Origin: Rhodoferax sp.
Lineage (GTDB): Bacteria > Pseudomonadota > Gammaproteobacteria > Burkholderiales > Burkholderiaceae_C
Length of the DNA stretch: 6,275 nt
Direction of reading: 5' to 3'
Assembly (NCBI GenBank): GCA_018882485.1
Contig: VERU01000163.1
Span: forward strand, 1 to 6,275
Positions within the stretch are counted from its first letter, which is position 1; every line of letters starts with the position of its first letter. Of this stretch, positions 1 through 5,820 are shown piece after piece. The notes beneath the pieces are model-generated. The model made no database searches, was not told where the DNA came from, and saw only the letters and a program-made list of their open reading frames with translations. Made by a program: the position numbers and the translations under genes.

Positions 1-590
1 CATACCGGCAGCCCAGGATCGCCCAGCAGCCCGATCAGAGCACCGCTCAGTGGCCAGCGCTGCAGACCCTGTGGGCCGGCGCGCAGGGCCCAGACGTCAC
101 CGGGAATGCCCAAAATCCACAACGCGTCCTGTTCGGGCTGGGGCGTCCATTGCGGAACCACCCGGTTGGCCCGGTGGCCGGTTTTTTCGAGCTGAGTCAA
201 GGTCTGGACCAGCCAGGCGCGGTCGCAGGCGGCGACCCAGATCGGCGCACCATCGCGCGCACCGGGTTCCAGCGCGAAATGCAAATCGGCAGGGTCATCC
301 AGCAACACATCCTCGAGCAGGCCGGCCAGCACCGCACGCAGCCGCGCACCGGCTGCTTCGCGAAAGGCCGCGCGCGACAAGGTGCCGCTCGGCAGTTGCA
401 CGCGGTGCCAGGATAGCGCCTGCACCGGCACCACCGCGACCACATCGTCCGCGGTGGGCAGCAGCGCCAGTGGCGCCCGCACGGGAGGCGACAGCAAAAC
501 GCCGTCGGCCGCCCGCACATGCTCCCATTCCGTGGCCGGATCGGCTGGGTCGACCTCAGGGGCCGGCAACGTGATGATCAGCGTGGTCAT
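1..590 (-). CDS. gspL: Type II secretion system protein GspL, N-terminal part (3' end beyond left edge)
   Basis: This is the cytoplasmic N-terminal domain of GspL, the inner-membrane platform protein that links the secretion ATPase GspE to GspM and the pseudopilus. The window holds 196 codons. The frame has no stop, and the membrane helix and periplasmic domain would lie past position 1. Family-like segments are VVPVQALSWHRVQLP (residues 53-67), LAGLLEDVLLDDPADLHFAL (88-107) and WVAACDRAWL (118-127). These match the actin-like cytoplasmic fold of the family. The start is the ATG at 590-588; no in-frame start lies between it and gspK. No Shine-Dalgarno is visible upstream, so translation probably depends on coupling to upstream reading. 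It follows gspK by 70 bases in the same operon, and gspM would be expected next. The identification is confident from order and motifs. Confidence 0.9.
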   Translation of the reverse strand, partial: MTTLIITLPAPEVDPADPATEWEHVRAADGVLLSPPVRAPLALLPTADDVVAVVPVQALSWHRVQLPSGTLSRAAFREAAGARLRAVLAGLLEDVLLDDPADLHFALEPGARDGAPIWVAACDRAWLVQTLTQLEKTGHRANRVVPQWTPQPEQDALWILGIPGDVWALRAGPQGLQRWPLSGALIGLLGDPGLPV

Positions 591-664
591 GGTGGCGGGT
601 TCGTCGCACGGTCCCGGCGATGCTGAGCAGCAGGAACAGGAACGCGCAGGGCAGCGCAGTTCAT
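587..664 (-). CDS. Possible 25-codon coupling ORF between gspK and gspL
   Basis: An open frame fills the only gap in the gsp operon. Its ATG (664-662) overlaps the gspK stop as ATGA. Its TGA (589-587) overlaps the gspL start as ATGA. The predicted peptide begins MNCAALRVPVPA and ends NPPP, with no recognisable domain. Only a weak AGGT lies about 14 bases upstream of its ATG, and gspL has no Shine-Dalgarno of its own. Translating this frame would deliver ribosomes to the gspL start. That is an inference: a stop-free stretch of this length is easy to get by chance in GC-rich DNA, and the peptide itself may have no function. Confidence 0.3.
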   Translation of the reverse strand: MNCAALRVPVPAAQHRRDRATNPPP

Positions 665-1680
665 TGTAGGAGCGCACCTGCGGTGATGGGACCACGCTGG
701 CGCCACAGTACCCGCACGTCGAGCCCGTCGCGCTCGACCAGGGAGCGCTCCTCCACCGACTGTCCATCCATCTGCAGCCGCCCCCGCACTTCCAGGTAGC
801 GGGTGGCAACGCTATGCTGCTCGGCCACCAGTGGCAATCGGGGCCGGCCGATGGCGCGGGCGGCATCGTCCAGTGTGGCCCAGGGCTGGGCCGTGCGCTC
901 CCGCACCAGCCGATGGGCATCGGCCATGTCCAGCCCGTCCAGGCAGGCGTACAGGACCTCGGGCGCAGCGGTGTTGAGATTGACCGGGGTGCGCGTGGGC
1001 AGCACCACCACAAAAGGCCGCAAAGCCAGCGTGGTACGCAGCGACAAGCCCAGCCAGGGCAGTTGCTCGACGTCCTGCGGCCACAGTGGCGCATCGGCTG
1101 ACGGTGCGGTCAACGTACCCCCCGAGGGACGCGGTAGAGCCCGCAGCACCGAATCGGCCAGCATGACGAGCTCGGCGGACGGCAGGCCCAGCAGCTCGAA
1201 CAGACGCGCAAACGCCCGCAGCGCGGCGGGATCGAGCTTTCCATCCAGCACCAGGTTCGCCACATTCAGCCGAGCCTGCTGGTCGGTGATGGAGCCTGAC
1301 AGAAACGCCTGGTTGGCGGCCTCTGCCGCCAGTGCGTCGCTGCGGTCGGCGGCGAGAAAGGTCGACAGCCGCGCACGCTCCAGAGGCACTGCCCACGGTT
1401 CGGCCAGATGATCAGGTCCTCCTTTCCGAGCGTCTTCCCGCAGGATCAGCCGCGCCCAGTCCAGAGCGCCCGACAGCACCCAGACCGACTGCAGGCGGGA
1501 GCGCCGCGCCAACTCCAGCTCGATACCGCGCCACTGCCACCAGAGGGCGCCGGCGGCCAGCGTGGCAACCAGCACCACGGTCAGCATGGCGGTCAGGATG
1601 GCGGCGCCCGACGCTCTGCGCCCCACCCGCCGCCCGGGCTGCAGGGCGGCTGCCCGGGCGGTCGCTCGACCGGACGTCAA
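661..1680 (-). CDS. gspK: Type II secretion system minor pseudopilin GspK
   Basis: GspK (339 residues) is the large minor pseudopilin that caps the GspI-GspJ-GspK tip complex starting the periplasmic pseudopilus. A basic leader is followed by a hydrophobic helix, AAILTAMLTVVLVATLAAG (residues 26-44). Prepilin peptidase cleavage is likely after Gly25. Position +5 of the mature protein is Thr, not Glu, as is known for GspK. Family segments are WARLILREDAR (75-85), HLAEPWAVPL (91-100), SITDQQARLNVANLV (130-144) and VNLNTAAPEVL (233-243), the last in the helix-hairpin region. The start is a TTG that overlaps the gspJ stop as TTGA and has a good GGAGGG six bases upstream. An in-frame GTG at 1626-1624 (residue 19) is an alternative, but it has no comparable ribosome site and would shorten the leader. 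The protein is intact and of usual family length. Confidence 0.95.
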   Translation of the reverse strand: MTSGRATARAAALQPGRRVGRRASGAAILTAMLTVVLVATLAAGALWWQWRGIELELARRSRLQSVWVLSGALDWARLILREDARKGGPDHLAEPWAVPLERARLSTFLAADRSDALAAEAANQAFLSGSITDQQARLNVANLVLDGKLDPAALRAFARLFELLGLPSAELVMLADSVLRALPRPSGGTLTAPSADAPLWPQDVEQLPWLGLSLRTTLALRPFVVVLPTRTPVNLNTAAPEVLYACLDGLDMADAHRLVRERTAQPWATLDDAARAIGRPRLPLVAEQHSVATRYLEVRGRLQMDGQSVEERSLVERDGLDVRVLWRQRGPITAGALLQ

Positions 1681-2342
1681 CGTGCGCCCTCCAGGGTCGG
1701 GCGGATCCAGTCCAGGGTCAACACCCCGGCGACCGCGCCCCCGGACGGAAGATCCAGCACCAGACGCAAGCCATCGGGCAGCGTCGGAGCCCGCGCATTC
1801 CCGGACGGGGCGTTGCCATCGCTGGACAAGGGGTTGGTCCAGACGCCGCCTCGGTGATAGAAGATCTGCCAGCGCGACAGCGTCAGCATTCGAACCTGCA
1901 GGCGCAGGTCATCACTGGCTGGAGCCTGGGCCCAAAAGGCGGCCTGTTGCCAGGCCTGTTCCCGTTCGCCATGGGTCCGCACCGGGGGGGACTGCCAGCG
2001 CAACCAGTCGGCCTGCGCGCCGACACCACGCACGGTCCAGGCCACCACCCGCAAACCGTCGGCCGGCGCCGCAGCATCCCGGCGCAGAATGCGCAGAGAC
2101 CGGCCATCCCAGGCCAGGCTCTCAACCCGCGGCTGCCAGGCCACCGCGTCGAGGTCCGCCGACCACTGCGCCAGGGCGGCCTGCAGGGCCAGCACCGAGT
2201 CGGCCTCCCCCCGCAGCCGTACCTGCGCGCGAGACATGGCATCCAGGCCGCGCCAGGCCAGGGCGGTCATCAAAGCCATCACGGCCAGCGCCACCAGAAC
2301 TTCCACCAGGGTGAAACCCCGCCGGCGGTGCTGCCTGTCCAT
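1677..2342 (-). CDS. gspJ: Type II secretion system minor pseudopilin GspJ
   Basis: GspJ (221 residues) is a minor pseudopilin of the tip complex with GspI and GspK. The type IV prepilin signal is short and basic: MDRQHRRRG, then FTLVEVLVALAVMALMTAL. Prepilin peptidase (GspO/PilD) should cut after Gly9 and methylate Phe10. Glu14 is the conserved +5 residue. The rest matches the family's beta-rich globular domain, including the segments RVESLAWDGRSLRILRRD and LRLQVRMLTLSRWQIFYHRG. The frame stays open further upstream to 2483, but those codons would put a long non-basic extension before the leader and overlap gspI heavily. The ATG at 2342 shares one base with the gspI stop (TGATG), a typical coupled junction. 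A GGGG lies eight bases upstream. The gene ends in a TTGA overlap with gspK. Confidence 0.95.
   Translation of the reverse strand: MDRQHRRRGFTLVEVLVALAVMALMTALAWRGLDAMSRAQVRLRGEADSVLALQAALAQWSADLDAVAWQPRVESLAWDGRSLRILRRDAAAPADGLRVVAWTVRGVGAQADWLRWQSPPVRTHGEREQAWQQAAFWAQAPASDDLRLQVRMLTLSRWQIFYHRGGVWTNPLSSDGNAPSGNARAPTLPDGLRLVLDLPSGGAVAGVLTLDWIRPTLEGAR
1687..1692 (-). promoter_or_regulatory. Ribosome binding site deciding the TTG start of gspK
   Basis: On the minus strand GGAGGG is followed by the six-base spacer CGCACG and then TTG. This strong Shine-Dalgarno lies inside the end of gspJ. It is the reason for preferring the TTG at 1680 over the in-frame GTG at 1626. Confidence 0.7.
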
Positions 2343-2728
2343 CAATTGCGCCCCACGATGGTCGACAGGCCCAGCACCGGTGCCCCTTCGCGAGACACTT
2401 GGGCATCGACGCGACGGAAATTGGGGTTTGGAGTGGGGCGTACTGCCAGCCGGACCCGGTAGGTGCGGCCAGCCTGCTCGCACTCGACATCCGAGTCGCC
2501 AACGCCGGGCATCTGGCGCGACAGCCGCAGCCGAACCAGGGCGTTTTCGGCGCAGGCCTGGGCCAGCACCGACTCCGTCTGCCGCTGCGCATTGAGAGTC
2601 AGCGCACCGGTGGCCCGGGACCCCGCGGCCAGAGCCACGGCCACGATGCCCAAAGCAACCAGCACTTCAATCAAGGTGAATCCGCGGCCGGCGTGTGCCG
2701 CCCGAATGGCACCGTTCAATTGGCTCAT
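2342..2728 (-). CDS. gspI: Type II secretion system minor pseudopilin GspI
   Basis: GspI (128 residues, normal for the family) is the minor pseudopilin that nucleates the tip complex with GspJ and GspK. The leader MSQLNGAIRAAHAGRG is followed by FTLIEVLVALGIVAVALAAG. Cleavage is expected after Gly16, with Phe17 as mature residue 1 and Glu21 as the conserved +5 residue. The segment AQACAENALVRLRL (residues 57-70) and the later DSDVECEQAGRTY are typical of GspI. Their two cysteines (C59, C83) could form a disulfide, which is an inference. The ATG at 2728 overlaps the gspH stop as ATGA. The frame extends upstream to 2914, but that part lies inside gspH and would bury the leader. No clear Shine-Dalgarno precedes the ATG, so coupling to gspH is likely. 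Confidence 0.95.
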   Translation of the reverse strand: MSQLNGAIRAAHAGRGFTLIEVLVALGIVAVALAAGSRATGALTLNAQRQTESVLAQACAENALVRLRLSRQMPGVGDSDVECEQAGRTYRVRLAVRPTPNPNFRRVDAQVSREGAPVLGLSTIVGRN

Positions 2729-3186
2729 GGGGTGGCGCGGGACGGCTGAACGACAAACGGACGCAGTCCATCGGTGGTCAGACGCAGGCGAAATTGCGGG
2801 TCGCGGCGGGTTCCGAGCTCCAGCGACTGAGGACCGATCACGGGTTCCGGACCGAGCAGCAACACCGCCTCGGGTGACACCAGGGTATCGGAATCCAACC
2901 ACTGGCCTGGCCATTTCTCGTTGTCGAGTCCATCGAAACGAAACCCCTGTGGCGAAGGACGCCAGCGCACCGGCACGCCACTGAACTGGGAGTGGGCGCG
3001 GGCCGCTTCGAGCAAGGCGGAGAGGCGCTCCGCTTCGCGCTGCAACTGGATTTCGGTGCCGTTACGCTGAGACAGCACCACGCCGAGCGTCGCCAGGGCC
3101 AGAATGGCCACCACCACCAGCAGTTCGATCAGCGTGTAGCCGCCGCCCCTGCGGCGTTCAGGGCTGCCAGCTGCCGATATCGGCAT
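2725..3186 (-). CDS. gspH: Type II secretion system minor pseudopilin GspH
   Basis: GspH (153 residues from the chosen start) is a minor pseudopilin thought to join the tip complex to the GspG shaft. The leader ends SPERRRGGG and is followed by YTLIELLVVVAILALATLGV. Cleavage should fall after Gly16, so the mature protein would begin with Tyr rather than the usual Phe. Glu21 is the +5 residue. The stretch QREAERLSALLEAARAHSQF and the following SGVPVRWRP are typical of GspH. The ATG at 3186 has GAGGG five bases upstream and overlaps the end of gspG by 29 bases. Two further ATGs (3213 and 3222) would lengthen the leader and the overlap without a better ribosome site. It ends in an ATGA overlap with gspI. 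Confidence 0.93.
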   Translation of the reverse strand: MPISAAGSPERRRGGGYTLIELLVVVAILALATLGVVLSQRNGTEIQLQREAERLSALLEAARAHSQFSGVPVRWRPSPQGFRFDGLDNEKWPGQWLDSDTLVSPEAVLLLGPEPVIGPQSLELGTRRDPQFRLRLTTDGLRPFVVQPSRATP

Positions 3187-3601
3187 TCTTGCCCTCGCCC
3201 CCGGACTGGCCATCGGCACCATACGACATCACATCCACCTCTCCCTTGATGCCGGGATTCAGGTACAGGTAGGGCCGCCCCCAGGGGTCCTTGGGCAATT
3301 GGTCGAGATACGGCTTCCAGTTGGGCGGCAACGGATCGGCCGTGGGCCGCGTCATCAAGGCCGCCAGCCCCTGCTCGGAGGTCGGAAAGCGCTGATTGTC
3401 CAGCTTGTAGAGCTTGAGGGCCTGCATCAGATTGGCCACATCGGTGCGGGCGGCCGTGACCCGGGCATCGTCAGCACGGTCGAGCACATTGGGTGCAATC
3501 AAGGCCGCCAGAATGCCCAGGATCAGCAGAACGACCATCAATTCGATCAGCGTGAAGCCACGCTCCAGCCGGCACCGGATATCGACAAAACAGCGGATCA
3601 T
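3158..3601 (-). CDS. gspG: Type II secretion system major pseudopilin GspG
   Basis: GspG (147 residues) is the major pseudopilin that polymerises into the periplasmic shaft of the T2SS. The 15-residue leader ends RLERG. The conserved FTLIELMVVLLILGILAALI follows, with Phe16 as mature residue 1 and Glu20 as the +5 residue that guides assembly. The globular part has the expected LKLYKLDNQRFPTSEQGLAAL, LPKDPWGRPYLYLNPG and a C-terminal loop around SYGADGQSGGEGKNADIGSW. That loop holds the aspartates that bind calcium in the family. The ATG at 3601 is preceded by a good Shine-Dalgarno, and the frame upstream of it (to 3634) adds non-leader sequence. It is the first gene of the minus-strand operon and overlaps gspH by 29 bases. 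Confidence 0.97.
   Translation of the reverse strand: MIRCFVDIRCRLERGFTLIELMVVLLILGILAALIAPNVLDRADDARVTAARTDVANLMQALKLYKLDNQRFPTSEQGLAALMTRPTADPLPPNWKPYLDQLPKDPWGRPYLYLNPGIKGEVDVMSYGADGQSGGEGKNADIGSWQP
3192..3196 (-). promoter_or_regulatory. Ribosome binding site of gspH, inside gspG
   Basis: On the minus strand GAGGG is followed by the spacer CAAGA and then ATG at 3186. It lies within the 3' coding end of gspG and supports this start over the two ATGs farther upstream. Confidence 0.55.
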
Positions 3602-3605
3602 GGGG

Positions 3606-3612
3606 CTCCCTC
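3606..3612 (-). promoter_or_regulatory. Ribosome binding site of gspG
   Basis: On the minus strand GAGGGAG ends four bases before the ATG at 3601. It is one of the strongest Shine-Dalgarno sequences in the operon, fitting the high dose needed of the major pseudopilin. Confidence 0.7.
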
Positions 3613-3631
3613 GGCTTTCCAACTCGGCGAG

Positions 3632-3637
3632 CATAAT
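3632..3637 (+). promoter_or_regulatory. Possible -10 box for gspC
   Basis: CATAAT differs from the TATAAT consensus at one base and overlaps the opposite-strand -10 of gspG. If used, transcription would start at about 3644, almost at the gspC ATG (3646), giving a nearly leaderless message. That fits the lack of a Shine-Dalgarno before gspC. No convincing -35 is visible, so this is weak. Confidence 0.25.
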
Positions 3638-3660
3638 ACCCCGCGATGTCTACCCACCAA
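3633..3660 (-). promoter_or_regulatory. Candidate sigma70-type promoter for the gspG-L operon
   Basis: On the minus strand TATTAT (3638-3633) resembles a -10 box. TTGGTG (3660-3655), sixteen bases upstream, shares TTG with the -35 consensus. Transcription would begin near 3626, leaving about 25 bases of leader before gspG that contain its ribosome site. The -35 half lies inside the first codons of gspC. The -10 is good by eye and the -35 is weak. Confidence 0.4.
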
Positions 3661-4191
3661 ACCGCGAAAGACCGCTTGGAACGCGCCGGCGTCGCCCTGG
3701 CCACCTTCCTGGCGGCCTCATGGGCGGCGGCCAGTGCCGTGGGGTGGGCGTTGAAATGGACCCCGCCGTTCGAACCGCTCGCACCGGCGCCGGTCGTCGG
3801 CGCCGTGCAGCCAGCAGTCAACCCGCCGGATGCAGCGGCCCTGGCCCGGCTGCTGGGCGGCAGCCCGGACGCGCGTCGGCCTGCGGCCGGCGACGCCACC
3901 GCAGCACGGCTCAAGCTCAGCGGCATCCTGGCCGGGCGCCAGACGACATCACCCGGCGCACTGGCCCTGATCTCGGTGGACGGCGCAACGGCCCGACCGT
4001 ATCGTGTGGGCAGCGCCGTGCTCGACGACTGGACCTTGCAGACAGTCACCCCACGCACGGCCGTGCTGCGGCTGGGCCGTGCTTCAGACCCCACTATCGC
4101 CAGCGGCCCCACGCTGACGCTGGAGTTGCCCGCCACGGCGAATCTGCCGGTCAACCCGCCGGCAGGGCCCGGTCGCGCCGTCGCGCCCTGA
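3646..4191 (+). CDS. gspC: Type II secretion system protein GspC (short form, PF11356-type; often named protein N)
   Basis: GspC is an inner-membrane protein whose periplasmic homology region contacts the first domain of the secretin GspD and helps select substrates. This copy has 181 residues. It has a short cytoplasmic N terminus, one membrane helix (about residues 14-37), a Pro/Ala-rich linker (40-65), and a homology region (about 86-145). The homology region includes LKLSGILAG (89-97), ALALISVDG (105-113), YRVGSAVLDDWTLQTV (119-134) and TAVLRLGR (138-145). A Pro-rich tail follows, with no PDZ or coiled-coil domain. An in-frame TAA at 3634 makes the ATG at 3646 the first possible start; no Shine-Dalgarno is seen. 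It is divergent from gspG by 44 bases and is not followed by gspD. The family call is confident; the choice between the names gspC and gspN is a matter of convention. Confidence 0.85.
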   Translation: MSTHQTAKDRLERAGVALATFLAASWAAASAVGWALKWTPPFEPLAPAPVVGAVQPAVNPPDAAALARLLGGSPDARRPAAGDATAARLKLSGILAGRQTTSPGALALISVDGATARPYRVGSAVLDDWTLQTVTPRTAVLRLGRASDPTIASGPTLTLELPATANLPVNPPAGPGRAVAP

Positions 4192-4255
4192 TCCGAGGCT
4201 CCGGCCTTGCGCCGGCTCAAGACCAGTTGCACCGATCGGCATCACAGTCGATCCC

Positions 4256-4597
4256 ATGCCGCCACCCGCCACACCCTCTGAGCCATTGGCCGGCCCGGAC
4301 CAGCCCCAGTTTGCCGCGCGCGCGGCCCACCCTGCGTTGACACTGGTGTGCCTGGATCCAGCCCTGGTGGTCGATGGGGAACCGGCCGGTGGCGGCTACC
4401 TGGCCGACGAGGTCATCAGTTCCGGCGTGGTGCGCGAGCACTGCCCGGCCTGCGGTGATGCGCGGCTGCATCTGGTTCTTCGGCATGCCCGGGTGATCCG
4501 CAGCCACCTGTACTGTCCGGTCTGTACCCGCTGCTTCGATGCGCTGGGTCCGGACGGCGCGTCCACGCTGACACTGCCGAGCCAGTCCATCGCCTGA
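4256..4597 (+). CDS. Small uncharacterised zinc-ribbon protein
   Basis: I do not recognise this 113-residue protein by name. What is visible is a Pro/Ala-rich N terminus (1-27), a short strand-like stretch LTLVCLDPALVVDG (28-41), and then two cysteine knuckles: CPACG (63-67) and CPVCTRC (87-93). They are about twenty residues apart, the geometry of a zinc ribbon with C63, C66, C87 and C90 as probable ligands and C93 as a spare. There is no signal peptide or membrane segment, so it should be cytoplasmic. The ATG at 4256 has no clear Shine-Dalgarno. It lies 64 bases after gspC on the same strand and ends 12 bases from the convergent rpe stop. Paired CPxC motifs, balanced composition after the N terminus and close fit between neighbours argue for a real gene. 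Its function is unknown; any role in secretion is only suggested by position. Confidence 0.7.
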   Translation: MPPPATPSEPLAGPDQPQFAARAAHPALTLVCLDPALVVDGEPAGGGYLADEVISSGVVREHCPACGDARLHLVLRHARVIRSHLYCPVCTRCFDALGPDGASTLTLPSQSIA

Positions 4598-4609
4598 TCG
4601 CCCATGGGC

Positions 4610-5296
4610 TCAACCGGCAGCAGGCGCCAGCGCCGCGCGCATCGCGTCGATCACGGCGCGGTAATCCGGGCGACCAAAGATCGCGCTGCCGGCCACAAAG
4701 GTGTCGGCGCCCGCGTCGGCCACACGGCGGATGTTGTCAACCTTGATGCCGCCATCCACTTCGAGCCGGATGTCCTTGCCGCTGGCCTGGATACGGCGAC
4801 GCGCCGCCTCCACCTTGCGCAGTGCGCTGTCGATGAAGCCCTGCCCGCCAAAACCCGGGTTGACGCTCATGATGAGGATCAGGTCGATGTCCTCGATGAC
4901 CCAGTCCAGCACATCCAGCGGCTGCGCCGGGTTGAACACCAGACCGGCCTTGCAGCCCTTCGCCCGGATGGCCTGGATGCTGCGGTGCACATGGGCCGAC
5001 GCGTCCGGGTGGAAGCTGATCAGGTCGGCGCCCGCATCGGCGAAGGCTGCCGCCAGCGCATCGACCGGCTGCACCATCAGGTGCACATCGATGGGCACAG
5101 CCTCGCCGGACGGTGTACGGGCATGGGGCTTGAGCGCGGCACAGACCATGGGACCGAAGGTCAGGTTGGGCACGTAATGGTTGTCCATCACGTCAAAGTG
5201 GATCCAGTCACTGCCAGCGGCGATCACATCGCGCACTTCCTGGCCCAGGCGGGAAAAATCGGCGGAGAGGATGGAGGGGGCAATGCGGTAGGTCAT
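4610..5296 (-). CDS. rpe: Ribulose-phosphate 3-epimerase
   Basis: Rpe interconverts D-ribulose 5-phosphate and D-xylulose 5-phosphate in the cytoplasmic pentose phosphate pathway (and the Calvin cycle where present). The 228-residue TIM barrel is complete. It opens with [16 protein letters not shown] (3-18). Next come [19 protein letters not shown] (31-49, with metal ligands His33 and Asp35, Asp35 also catalytic) and DVHLMVQP (70-77, His72 a metal ligand). [12 protein letters not shown] (143-154) is the flexible phosphate loop. [12 protein letters not shown] (178-189) carries the second catalytic Asp181, and FVAGSAIF closes the phosphate site. The frame stays open upstream to 5464, but the family start is the ATG at 5296. 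No Shine-Dalgarno stands out. It is divergent from apaG and convergent with the zinc-ribbon gene. In many betaproteobacteria rpe is followed by gph and trp genes; here it is not. Confidence 0.97.
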   Translation of the reverse strand: MTYRIAPSILSADFSRLGQEVRDVIAAGSDWIHFDVMDNHYVPNLTFGPMVCAALKPHARTPSGEAVPIDVHLMVQPVDALAAAFADAGADLISFHPDASAHVHRSIQAIRAKGCKAGLVFNPAQPLDVLDWVIEDIDLILIMSVNPGFGGQGFIDSALRKVEAARRRIQASGKDIRLEVDGGIKVDNIRRVADAGADTFVAGSAIFGRPDYRAVIDAMRAALAPAAG

Positions 5297-5405
5297 GCGG
5301 CAAGGTGGAAAGGTGACGACAGGGTGGACGGGCAATCCGGGCCGCAAGCCGTGCGCGGCGCCCGTCGACCCAACCGCCCGGGATTTTCGCAGGTAGCATT
5401 GCGAC
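5297..5405. promoter_or_regulatory. Divergent rpe/apaG intergenic region
   Basis: These 109 bases must hold the start signals of both rpe and apaG. A TAGCAT at 5395-5400 is a poor -10 candidate, and an AGGT at 5391-5394 is a weak, distant Shine-Dalgarno for apaG. I see no convincing -35/-10 pair, operator palindrome or riboswitch. Confidence 0.35.
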
Positions 5406-5798
5406 ATGTCCAAATACCGCTTTCTGGTCGACGTCACGCCCCAGTACCTGCCCGAGCAGTCCACGCCGGAGCAGGACCTGTACGTGTTCGCCTACACCAT
5501 CACCATCACCAATGTCGGAGATGTTGCTGCTCAGCTGATCTCCCGAACGTGGAATGTGAACGACGCGAACGGCCACACCGAACGCATCAAGGGGCTGGGC
5601 GTGGTGGGCCAGCAGCCCCTGCTGAAACCGGGCGAGGTGTTCGAATACACCAGCGGCACCCGGCTGAGCACCCCCACCGGCACCATGCACGGCAGCTACT
5701 TCTGCGTGGCCGAAGATGGCGAAAAATTCGACACCGACATTCCCATCTTCGTGCTCGATGCCCTGAGCGCCAGCGACGGCACACGCACGCTGCATTGA
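5406..5798 (+). CDS. apaG: ApaG (CorD) domain protein
   Basis: ApaG is a small cytoplasmic protein with a fibronectin/immunoglobulin-like beta sandwich. It is linked in enteric bacteria to cobalt resistance and magnesium efflux (as CorD) and is found beside apaH there; its biochemical role is not settled. The 130 residues are full family length. They show [14 protein letters not shown] (26-39), [12 protein letters not shown] (42-53), the signature [20 protein letters not shown] (63-82), then [16 protein letters not shown] (83-98), and [10 protein letters not shown] (108-117). The ATG at 5406 gives the usual MSKYRF-type opening. Only a weak AGGT lies upstream. It is divergent from rpe, and the next gene starts 22 bases after its stop, so the two are probably co-transcribed. 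Confidence 0.96.
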   Translation: MSKYRFLVDVTPQYLPEQSTPEQDLYVFAYTITITNVGDVAAQLISRTWNVNDANGHTERIKGLGVVGQQPLLKPGEVFEYTSGTRLSTPTGTMHGSYFCVAEDGEKFDTDIPIFVLDALSASDGTRTLH

Positions 5799-5820
5799 GT
5801 TGCGTCCAAAACGGGATGCC

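Noticed and set aside
605..660. Hydrophobic stretch encoded in the gspK frame just after its stop (reads like CAFLFLLLSIAGTV), hinting at readthrough or a lost membrane segment
   Set aside because: There is no start codon ahead of it and no sign of recoding. GspK ends at a normal family length and its membrane helix is at the N terminus.
1332..2462. 376-codon plus-strand open frame over gspK, gspJ and gspI
   Set aside because: It is antisense to recognised pseudopilin genes, with a Pro/Arg/Gln/Gly-rich composition and no domain.
4201..4215. Hairpin CCGGC-cttgc-GCCGG after gspC as a terminator
   Set aside because: The stem is only five base pairs and no run of T follows, so it does not support an intrinsic terminator.
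3414..4340. 308-codon plus-strand open frame over gspG and gspC
   Set aside because: It overlaps gspC in another frame; the Arg/Ala/Pro-rich translation has no recognisable feature.
4600..4609. Perfect palindrome GCCCATGGGC between the zinc-ribbon gene and rpe stops
   Set aside because: Ten bases without a loop or T-tract. It is too short to call a terminator or operator, and such palindromes arise by chance.
5497..5512. Repeated caccatcaccatcacc giving a His run in one frame
   Set aside because: In the real apaG frame it encodes TITIT, a conserved beta strand of the family; the His run is in a shadow frame.
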